Source of the DNA: Muricea muricata
Lineage: Eukaryota > Cnidaria > Anthozoa > Malacalcyonacea > Plexauridae
Reading direction: 5' to 3'
Length of the DNA stretch: 64,000 nt
NCBI GenBank assembly: GCA_963855995.1
Contig: OY979723.1
Location: 2,733,001-2,797,000 of the forward strand
In this document: one piece after another, positions 23,593 to 33,079 of the stretch
Layout of the letters: each line of letters opens with the position of its first letter
Position numbering within the stretch: the stretch's first letter is position 1
The notes under the pieces: generated by a model
Told to the model about the DNA's origin: nothing
What the model saw: only the letters and a program-made list of their open reading frames with translations
Databases searched by the model: none
Position numbers and translations under genes: made by a program

Positions 23593-24490
23593 TCACGATC
23601 GTTCGGTCCGTAGTAAGCATTTTAATATCTTCATTCCTTCACGACGCAGGATCGAGTTTCTCCAGAAAAATATCACGCAGTTGAGTGTCGAGTTCATGCA
23701 GGTAAAAGAAGTGGCCCAGTTATTAAATAATATGCGTCGTCTGTTATTCATTTGCAATTTTAATGTGCAACTCCAAATACTATATATAATTAGTGGAAAA
23801 GAGCAACAGAAAAAAAAAACCAACCGCTAGACAACATGTCGAAATATTTTTGAAATTTCTCTTTCGTCTTTTTTGCCTTTCTTGATTTTCGGGTGTTTCT
23901 GAACGAGCTGGAGCAACGCGCAATTCGTCTTCACGTTTGGACTTGACGATGACCAGCATTTTGTAGTTTAAGAACGCCAAGATGAACAAGAGTAACAGAA
24001 GAAACACAGCTATGAGAACAAAAAAGTAAATCTTTGCCTTCAAGTAAAAAAGCCCCAGCAGCAATAGAGCGACTCCTGTAATTATCTGAATTGCAAGAAA
24101 AAGTACTAGTTTTCCTTTGGTGACTGCAGTTTGATGGAAAAATGGACGAGTTAATGCCAGAAATCGTTCAATGTTTAACGTTAACAGTGCAAACATTGAG
24201 GAACCAACCAAAAGAAGATCCATACATATCCGCGTGGTTTCAATTTGTGCGCTGTACATTTGCATCGACCACAAAATTGTTGATAGCATTAGCAGAGGCT
24301 GAACGATGGCGACTACTCCGAGATCAAAACAAGATAAAACAAAGATGGTAAAACAGTACATTTTCTTACGTAGTTGTGACGATCTCCATAGACTGATGAT
24401 GACCGCAGAATTCAGAATGATTCCGATCAGCATGAAGAAAGTATTCAGAAAACAGAGTAGTATGGCGTGGATAAGTGTGCTTGGATGCAT
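23593..24490 (-). pseudogene. Array GPCR copy 5, +1 frameshift in a T10 run
   Basis: The frame is open for 225-230 residues (start MHPSTLIH). It then shifts in TM6, where ten T residues (plus-strand A run 23810-23819) replace the GGTTGTTTTTTC found in the copy at 27070. The extra base yields a 236-aa truncated product. The remaining 76 codons (FFFCCSFP to RTERS) are open in the next frame. Everything else is intact, so one homopolymer base separates it from a functional gene. This could be a real lesion or a sequence error. Confidence 0.8.
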
Positions 24491-25579
24491 TTTATGTTTC
24501 GTATCTTATCGACTCTTCTTTGACTTAATCTGCTTCGTAAATGCATGTATATGTGAAAAAAAGTCCATCGACATCTGTTATTTTATCATTTAACTTACAA
24601 ACTATGACTATATGTGGCATCTTCAAGTGTTGCCTTGTCACTCGCGTGAACAAAGCATCCCTCTTTCGGTACATAATTTCCAATTGAGAATGCCATGTAC
24701 ATTTCACACTCTGAATGTAACAGAAGTTTTGAAAATCTTTAGAAGATCCTAGAATGTGTGATGGGTGAAGATTACTCCCAAACCTTGTGCAGTATAATTA
24801 AAACATCAAGTTGTGCAATATTTCTGTTCGGTTTATTCTAAATAACTGATGTGAAGTATATTAATAAAATTCAACATGGGCAAGTATATTATCAAACCAT
24901 TCGCTTTTTAATATCTTTGGTTTTATCGTTCCTTGCTTTATATTTAAATAAATTTTGCCTCGTACATTGATGTATATATAAGAATGATAACTATACAACA
25001 TTTATTTAAAGTAGGCCTGTTCGTTGATCCCTCGATCAAACAACTGATTATTTGGTATTCATGGGCGGTGCTATGTCGGGTAGAACAAAGAAATATTGCC
25101 GAGAAATTAGATAAAAAATTTTTGGATCAACAAACACTTCTTAGAACACTTATTTTCAATAGAAATATCATGCATATTTCATCTTCCAAATTTTATTAAC
25201 AAGATGGCAGGGATAATAAATGAATGCTTAGCTATATCTAGATATGTACATCGCTACTTAAAACAATTATATATCTAATAGCAATGCTCTGTCTACTTTG
25301 TGTAATTTTATTAACATTTTTGAACGTTGAAACATCCAAGAAGTTTTTCCACAGACGAACTTACGTCCTATACTTAAAATATATCGGTAGTTCAGTTATT
25401 TTCAACACCTGAGACTTATAAGACAGCTCACGAAGGTCATGTATCACATGAAATGTTAGACTACGAAAACGTATAAAAATTGTCTATGATTCCAGTCTAG
25501 GTCATCCTATACAATATTAAGGTATTAAAATATACGAAATCAAGACTTATATAAATATACTGGCAAAATCGAGGAAACT

Positions 25580-25790
25580 ATCCTTACTGAACCTCTAGGA
25601 AAAATGATTTAGATTGATAGAGTTATCTAGTTAACTTAAGTTAGCTTAGTATATAGGCTTCCTCTTGTAGTAACAGTGGATCAATAAGAGATAATTCTTA
25701 CTGGATCTCTAGAAAGAACAGTTTAGAACTGACAGAACTATCCAGTATAAATAAAGTTAATTTTGGCTAACCTGTACTAACACTGGATCA
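25580..25790 (+). repeat. 114-bp satellite block in array spacer
   Basis: There are about two diverged monomers, including GGATCTCTAGAAAGAACAGT and CTATCCAGTATAAATAAAGT, directly before R2 copy 3. Confidence 0.8.
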
Positions 25791-25794
25791 ATAA

Positions 25795-26205
25795 ATGTTA
25801 TTCTGCATTCTGATTGGTCGACCTGCAGTCCGTAAAAACCCGTATTCGGACCGTTGTTCGTAAATTTCCGTATTCGGACCGCGCTTTTTCCCAGTGTTTT
25901 TTAACGCACTTTTTACTGCTTCCAACATACTTATTAATGAAATTAATATTTTATTGATATGTTTGAAAACTTTATGTGTGAAAAATAAAGTTTTGCCATG
26001 TTCAAATTTTTGTATTCTAATCAACGAAACCATGATCGACGTCATTTAAATACAAGATGTCACAAAAACTCTGAAAATGACTGCAAGCCATATAATAAAC
26101 TGTTTATTGACCTCGCTTGTTCGGTCTGTACCGTGAAATATAGACTTCCGTATTTTTAGTGCGTAGAACAATTACACTTCAATAACTTTGATCAATAGAA
26201 TTTAA
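25795..26205 (+). repeat. R2 spacer repeat, copy 3
   Basis: This starts TTCTGCATTCTGATTGGTCG and has the paired CGTATTCGGACCG block. Its reading frame is not conserved with copy 1. Confidence 0.7.
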
Positions 26206-26722
26206 TTAACCCAACAATTTAGCATTTTAATTATTTGACACGCAAATAAGTCATTTTATATGCAAGTATAGGAAAATGCATATCACGAAGTAAAAGTAAC
26301 TTCTACTCTCCCCAATATTTTACGATTGTAAAGCATTTAATTTTCTTGCTAAACTTTATTTAAATATTATATGTCTCTTCAGATGCAATATATTTCGTAT
26401 ATAGCCATTGCCTTGAATTAAATTTATATACGTAATTTAAATGATAGGGAAAAAGGCAGAAATACAATACTCAATACAATGTCAGGCATAAGCATTCTGG
26501 TCACATCCAAGGCTAATATATGCCAGCATGAATCGCACGTGTCGTTCCTTTCTCTTGAAGAATTCTGCTGCATTATGTCAATTATAACGAATTCTATATT
26601 AGTTGTTCTCAATTATATCTGTAAAGTGTCAGTCAGCAATCAAATACAGCGTTGTGGCATGGCTTGAATTGCCTATACGTTGCGGCAAAAGTTTGTTGTA
26701 AAACTACAACCAACCAAGTTCT

Positions 26723-27058
26723 TCACGATCGTTCGGTCCGTAGTAAACATTTTAATATCTTCATTCCTTCACGACGTAGGATTGAGTTTCTCCAGAAAAA
26801 TATCACGCAGTTGAATGTCGAGTTCATGCAGGCAAATGTGGCCGCCCAGTTATCAAATAATATGCGTCGTCTGTCATTCATTTGCAATTTTAATGTGTAA
26901 CTCCAAATACTATATATAATTACCAGAAAAGAGCAGCAGAAAAAACAACCAACCGCTAGACAACAGGTCGAAATATTCCTAAAATTTCTTCTTCGTTTTT
27001 TTGTCTTTCTTGATTTCCGGGTGTTTCTAAACGAGCTGGAGCAACGCGCAATTGGTCT
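26723..27058 (-). pseudogene. 3' fragment of a GPCR gene fused to the tail of copy 6
   Basis: Only the third intracellular loop to the C-terminus is present (LRVAPARLE, then TM6, TM7 and KCLLRTERS). It carries a 1-nt deletion in the T run after the RRN segment. The break at about 27058 joins the codon region for EDELR directly to the 3' flank of copy 6 (CCAAGTTCATCACG). This is the product of a deletion or unequal exchange inside the array. It has no start or promoter of its own. Confidence 0.88.
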
Positions 27059-27069
27059 TCCCAAGTTCA

Positions 27070-27966
27070 TCACGATCGTTCGGTCCGTAGAAAACATTTT
27101 AATATCTTCATTCCTTCACGACGCAGGATCGAGTTTTTCCAGAAAAATATCACGCAGTTGAATGTCGAGTTCATACAGGCAAATGTGCTTGCCCAGATAT
27201 GAAATAATATGCATCGTCTGTCATTCATTGGCAATTTTAATGTGTAACTCCAAATACTATATATAATTGCTGGAAAAGAGCAACAGAAAAAACAACCAAC
27301 CGCCAGACAACATGTCGAAATATTCCTAAAATTTCTCTTTCGTTTTTTTTGTCTCTCTTGATTTCCGGGCGTTTCTAAACGAGCTGGTGCAACGCGCAAT
27401 TCGTCTTCACGTTTGGACTTGACGATGACCAGCATTTTGTAGTTTAAGAACACCAAGAGGAACAAGAAGTACAGAAGGAACACAATTACGAGAATAGAAA
27501 GGCGAAGTTTTGCTTTTGAGTTAAAAGGCCACGTCAGCGATAAAGCGACTCCTGTGATTATGGTAAGTGCGAGAAAAAGTGTCAGTTTTCCTTTTGTGAC
27601 TGCAGTTTGATGGAAAAAAGGACGCGTTAGTGCCAGAAATCGTTCAACGCTTAACGTTAACAGTGCAAACATCGAGGAACGAAACAAGAGAGGACCCATG
27701 AATATCCGCGTGGATTCTATTTGTGCGCTGTACATTTGCATCGACCACAAAATTGTTGATAACATTAGCAGAGGCTGAACGATGGCGACTACTCCGAGAT
27801 CAAAGCAAGATAAAACAAAGATGGTAAAATAGCATAGTTTCTTACGTAGTTGCGACGATCTCCATTGACTGATGATAACCGCGGAATTCAGGATGATTCC
27901 GACCACCATGAAGGAAGTATTCAGAAAACAGAGTAGTATGGCGTTGATAAGAGTGCATGGATGCAT
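27070..27966 (-). CDS. Array GPCR copy 6, intact class A-like receptor
   Basis: This is a single-exon 298-aa receptor. It shares the array landmarks (GIILNS, SCFDLG, ERF, CSFP, NSTFNCVIF) and the basic third loop. The TM3 top is FMGPLLFRSSMF and the TM4-TM5 loop is NSKAKLRLS, both unlike the other intact copies. TM2 region Trp occurs in SQWRSS where others have SLWRSS. It may replace the lost receptor functions of neighbouring broken copies, but expression is unknown. Confidence 0.92.
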   Translation of the reverse strand: MHPCTLINAILLCFLNTSFMVVGIILNSAVIISQWRSSQLRKKLCYFTIFVLSCFDLGVVAIVQPLLMLSTILWSMQMYSAQIESTRIFMGPLLFRSSMFALLTLSVERFLALTRPFFHQTAVTKGKLTLFLALTIITGVALSLTWPFNSKAKLRLSILVIVFLLYFLFLLVFLNYKMLVIVKSKREDELRVAPARLETPGNQERQKKRKRNFRNISTCCLAVGCFFCCSFPAIIYSIWSYTLKLPMNDRRCILFHIWASTFACMNSTFNCVIFFWKNSILRREGMKILKCFLRTERS

Positions 27967-28436
27967 TTTATGTTTCGTATCTTATCGACTTTTCTTGGAC
28001 TTAATCTGCTTCGTAAATGCATGTATATGTGGAAAAAGTCCATTGAAACCTTCTATATTTTGTTATTTAATTTACAAACTATGACTATATGTGGCATCTT
28101 CAAGTGCTGCCTTGTCGCTCACGTGAACAAAGCATCCCTCTTTCGGTACATAATTTCCAACTGAAAATGTCATGTACATTTCACACTCTGAATGTAATGG
28201 AAGTTTTGAAAACCGTTAGCAGATCCTAGAATGTGTGAAGGGTAAAGACTACTCCCAAACCTTACGCAATATTATTAAAACATGCATCAAGTTATGCAAT
28301 GTTTCTTTTCGGTTTATTCTAGATAACTGAAGCGAAGTATATTAATAAAATTCAACATGGGCAAGCATATTACCAAACCATTTTTTAATATCTTCAGTTT
28401 TATCGTTCTTTGCTTTTTATTTCAATAAAATTTTGC

Positions 28437-28460
28437 CACGTACATCGATGTATATATAAG
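28437..28460 (-). promoter_or_regulatory. Candidate core promoter of GPCR copy 6
   Basis: CACGTACATCGATG with TATATATA, about 470 bp upstream of the ATG, at the same relative place as in the other units. Confidence 0.4.
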
Positions 28461-29054
28461 AATGATAATCATACAACATTTATTTAAAGTACGCCTGTTC
28501 GTTGATCCCTCGATCCAAAAACTAATTATTTGGTATTCATGGGCGGTGCCATGTTGGGTAGAACAAAGAAGTATTGCCGAGAAATTGAGTAAAAATTTTT
28601 TGGATCACCAAACACTTCTTAGAACACTTATTTTCCATAGCAATATCATGCATATTTCATCTTCCAAATTTTATTAACAAGATGGCAGGGATAATAAATG
28701 AATACTTAGCTATATCTAGACATGTACATCGCTACTTGGAACAATTATGTATCTAATAGCAAGGCTCTGTCTACTTTGTATAATTCTATTAACATTTTTG
28801 AACGTTGAAACATCCAAGAAGTTTTTCCACAGACGAACTTGTGCCCTATACTCAAAATATATCGGTAGTTCAGTTATTTTCAACACCTGAGACTTATAAG
28901 ACAGCTCACGGAGGTCATGTATCACATGAAATGTTAGACTACGAAAACTTATAAAAATTGTCTATGAGTCCAGTTCATCCTCCACAATATTAAGGTATTA
29001 AAATATACGAAATTAAGACTTATATAAATATACTGGCGAAATCGAGGAAACTAA

Positions 29055-29285
29055 ACTATCCTTACTGAACCTCTAGGAAAAATAATTTAGAATTGATAGA
29101 GTTGTCTAGTATAACTTAAGTTAGTATAGTATATAGGCTTCCTCTTGTAGCAACACTGGATCAATAAGAGATAATTCTTACTGGATCTCTAGAAAGAACA
29201 GTTTAGAACTGATAGAACTATCCAGTATAAATAAAGTTAGTTTAGTTTAGGTTTCCTCCTGTAGTAAAATTGCGCAATAAGAAAT
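29055..29285 (+). repeat. 114-bp satellite block in array spacer
   Basis: There are about two monomers. The second is nearly canonical (CTATCCAGTATAAATAAAGT, TTTAGGTTTCCTCCTGTAGT), directly before R2 copy 4. Confidence 0.8.
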
Positions 29286-29690
29286 GTTATCCTGCATTCT
29301 GATTGGTCCACCTGCGGTCCGTAAAAACCCGTATTCGGACCGTGGTCCGTAAATTTCCGTATTCGGACCGGGCCTTTTCCCAGTGTTTTAACGCACTTTT
29401 TATTACTTGCAACATACTTATTGATGAAATTAATGTTTTACTGATATGTTTGAAAACTTTATGTGTGAAAAATAAAGTTTTGTCATGTTCAACTTTTTTG
29501 TATTCTAATCAACAAAACCACGATCGACGTCATTTAAATACGAAATGTCACAAAAACTCTGAAAATGACTGCGAGCCATATAATAAACAGTTTATTGACC
29601 TCGCTTGTTCGGTCTGTACCGTGAAATATCGGACTTCGGTATTTTTGGTACGTAGAACAATTACACTTTCAAAAACTTTGTTTGATAAAA
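29284..29690 (+). repeat. R2 spacer repeat, copy 4
   Basis: This carries CTGATTGGTCCACCTGCGG and two CGTATTCGGACCG blocks. A 130-aa ORF (29303-29695) resembles the 5948 ORF through its last 90 residues. No start context, intron or promoter supports translation. Confidence 0.65.
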
Positions 29691-30039
29691 TTTAACTAAC
29701 CCAACAATTTAGCATTTTAATTATTTGACACGCAAATAAGTCATTTTATATGCAAGTATTGGAAAATGCATATTACGAAGTAAAAGTAACTTCTACTCTC
29801 CCCAATATTTCACAATTGTAAAACATTTTCTAGCTAAACTTCATTTAAATATCATATGTCTCTTCAAATGCAATATATCAGCTATATAGTCATGGCCTTG
29901 AATTAAATTTATACACGTACGTAATTTAAATGGTAGGGAAAAAGGCAGACATACGATGTTCAATATAATGTCAGGCGTAAGCATTCTGATCACACCCAAG
30001 GCTAATATATGCCATCATTAATCACACGTGCCGTTCTTT

Positions 30040-30900
30040 TCTTTTGAAGAATTCTGCAGCATGGGCAAGCATATTATCAAACCATTCGCTTTTTAATATC
30101 TTCGGTTTTATCGTTCTTTGCTTTTTATTTCAATAAAATTTTGCCACGTACATCGATGTATATATAAGAATGATAACCATACAACATTTATTTAAAGTAC
30201 GGCTGTTCGTTGATCCCTCGATCAAAAAACTGACTATTTGGTATTCATGGGCGGTGCCATGTCGGGTAGAACAAAGAAGTATTGCCGAGAAATTGAATAA
30301 AAATTTTTTGGATCAACAAACACTTCTTAGAACAGTTATTTTCCATAACAACATCATGCATATTTCATCTTCCAAATTTTAATAACAAGATGGCAGGGAT
30401 AATAAATGAACACTTAGCTATATCTAGACATGTACATCGCTACTTGGAACAATTATGTATCTAATAGCAAGGCTCTGTCTGCTTTGTATAATTCTTTAAC
30501 ATTTTTGAACGTTGAAACATCCAAGAAGTTTTTCCACAGACGAACTTATGCCCTATACTCAAAATATATCGGTAGTTCAGTTATTTTCAACACCTGAGAC
30601 TTATAAGACAGCTCACGGAGGTCATGTATCACATGAAATGTTAGACTACGAAAACTTATAAAAATTGTCTATGATTCCAGTCTAGGTCCTCCTCCACAAT
30701 ATTAAGGTATTAAAATATACGAAATCAAGACTTATGATAAATATACGGGCGAAATCGAGGGAACTATCCTTACTGAACCTCTAGGAAAAATAATTTAGAA
30801 TTATAGAGTTATCTAGTATAACTTAAGTTAGTTTAGTATATAGGCTTCCTCTTGTAGTAAAACTGGATCAATAAGAGATAATTCTTACTGGATCTCTAGA
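30040..30900. other. Receptor-less array unit (deletion remnant)
   Basis: The 3' flank of one receptor gene (GAAGAATTCTGCAGC) is joined at about 30060 straight to the 5' flank of another (ATGGGCAAGCATATT). The upstream motif CACGTACATCGATG and TATATATA is retained at about 30147-30170, so the unit has a putative promoter but no gene. A second junction near 30895-30905 joins satellite sequence directly to AAAAGGCAG, which lies about 1.2 kb further on in intact spacers. Confidence 0.8.
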
Positions 30901-31134
30901 AAAAGGCAGGAATACGATGTTCAATACAATGTGTAAGGATTCTGGTCACACCCAAGGCTAATATGTGCCAGCATGAATCGCACGTGCCGTTCCTTTTTCT
31001 TGAAGAATTCTGCAGCATCATGTCAAATATAACGAAGCCGTCCGTCAGCGATCAAATACAGCGTCGTGCCATGGCTTGAATTGTCTAAACATTCCAGCAA
31101 AAGTTTCTTCTAAAACTACAACCAACCAAGTTCA

Positions 31135-32031
31135 TCACGATCGTTCGGTCCGTAGTAAACATTTTAATATCTTCATTCCTTCACGACGCAGGATCGAGTT
31201 TCTCCAGAAAAATATCACGCAGTTGAATGTCGAGTTCATGCAGGCAAATGTCATAGCCCAGATATCAAATAATATGCGTCGTCTGTCCTTCATTTGCAAT
31301 TTTAATGTGTAACTCCAAATACTATATATAATTATCAGAAAAGAGCAGCAGAAAAAACAAACAACCGCTAGACAACAGGTCGAAATATTCCTAAAATTTC
31401 TCCTTCGTTTTTTTTGTGTTTCTTGATTTCCGGGTGTTTCTAAAGGAGCTGGAGCAACGCGCAATTCGTCTTCACGTTTGGACTTGACGATGACCAGCAT
31501 TTTGTAGTTTAAGAACGCCAAGATGAACAGGAATAACAGAAGAAACACAGGCGTGAGAAAAGAAGGGTTTGGCTTTGCTTCTGAGTAAAAAAACCACGGC
31601 AGCGATAGAGCGACCCATGTGATTATCTGAAGTGGGACAAAAAGTGCTAGTTTTCTTTTGGTGACTGCAGTTTGATGGAAAAAAGGACGCGTTAGTGCCA
31701 GAAATCGTTCAATGCTTAACGTTAACAATGCAAACATTGAGGAACGAACCAAGAGAAGGCTCATGTATGTCCGCATGGTTTCAATTTGTGCGCGATATAT
31801 TTGCATCGACCACAAAATAGTTGATAACATTAGCAGAGGCTGAACGACGGCAACTACTCCGAGATCAAAGCAAGATAAAACAAAGATGGTAAAACAGCAC
31901 ATTTTCTTACGTAGTTGAGACGATCTCCACAGACTGATGATAACCGCAGAATTCAGAATGATTCCGATCGCCATGAAGGAAGTGTTCAGAAAACAGAGAA
32001 GTATGGCGTGGATAAGAGTGCATGGATGCAT
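31135..32031 (-). CDS. Array GPCR copy 7, intact class A-like receptor
   Basis: This is a single-exon 298-aa receptor and the rightmost member of the array. The landmarks are GIILNS, SCFDLG, ERF, TM6 CSFL (Pro6.50 replaced by Leu) and NSTFNCVIF. The TM3 top reads TYMSLLLVRSSMF and the TM4-TM5 loop SEAKPNPSFL. The third loop has APAPLE instead of APARLE, and KKRRRNFRN in the basic segment. Loss of Pro6.50 is the one departure from the other intact copies and could alter activation. Confidence 0.9.
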   Translation of the reverse strand: MHPCTLIHAILLCFLNTSFMAIGIILNSAVIISLWRSSQLRKKMCCFTIFVLSCFDLGVVAVVQPLLMLSTILWSMQIYRAQIETMRTYMSLLLVRSSMFALLTLSIERFLALTRPFFHQTAVTKRKLALFVPLQIITWVALSLPWFFYSEAKPNPSFLTPVFLLLFLFILAFLNYKMLVIVKSKREDELRVAPAPLETPGNQETQKKRRRNFRNISTCCLAVVCFFCCSFLIIIYSIWSYTLKLQMKDRRRILFDIWAMTFACMNSTFNCVIFFWRNSILRREGMKILKCLLRTERS

Positions 32032-32476
32032 TTTATGTTTCGTATCTTATTGACTTTTTGTGGACTTAATCTGCTTCGTAAATGCATGTATATGTCCATC
32101 GACACCTGTTATTTTGTTATTTAATGTACAAACTATGACTATATGTGACATCTTCAAGTGTTGCCTTGTCGCTCACGTGAACAAAGCATGCAATCCCTCT
32201 TTCGGTACATAATTTCCAATTGAAAATGTCATGTACATTTCATCCTGTGAACGTAGTTAGAAGATCCTAGAATGAGTGATGGGTGAATACTACTCCCAAA
32301 CCTTGCGCAATATAATTAAAACATCAAGTTGTGCAATATTTCTGTTCAGTTTATTCTAAATAACTGAAGCGAAGTATATTAATAAATTCAGTATGGGCAA
32401 GCTTATTACCAATCCATTCGCTTTTTAATATCTTTGGTTTTCTCGTTCTTTCCTTTTTATTTAAATAAAATTTTGC

Positions 32477-32500
32477 CACGTACGTCGATGTATATATAAG
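32477..32500 (-). promoter_or_regulatory. Candidate core promoter of GPCR copy 7
   Basis: CACGTACGTCGATG with TATATATA, about 450 bp upstream of the start codon. One base of the palindrome is changed (A to G). Confidence 0.38.
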
Positions 32501-33079
32501 AATGATAATCATACAACATTTATTTAAAGTACGCCTGTTCGTTGATCCCTCGATCCAAAAACTAATTATTTGGTATTCATGGGCGGTGCCATGTCGGGTA
32601 GAACAAAGAAATATTGCCGAGAAATTAAATAGAAAATTTTTGGATCAACAAACACTTCTTAGAACACTTATTTTCCATAGCAATATCATGCATATTTCAT
32701 CTTCCAAATTTTATTAACAAGATGGCAGGGATAATAAATGAATACTTAGCTATATCTAGACATGTACATCGCTATACTTAGAACAATTATATATCTAATA
32801 GCAATGCTTTGTCTACTTTGTATAATTTTATTAACATTTTTGAACGTCGAAACATCCAAGAAGGTTTTCCACAGACGAACTTATGCCCTATACTTTATAA
32901 AAGAAAACAATAAAATATATCGGTAGTTCAGTTATATTTCCAACACCTGAGACTTATAAGACAGCTCACGGCGGTCATGTATCACATGAAATATTAGACT
33001 ACGAAAACTTATAAAAATTGTCTTTAAACCCAGTCTAGTTCATTCTTCACAATATTAAGGTATTAAAATATACAAATTG

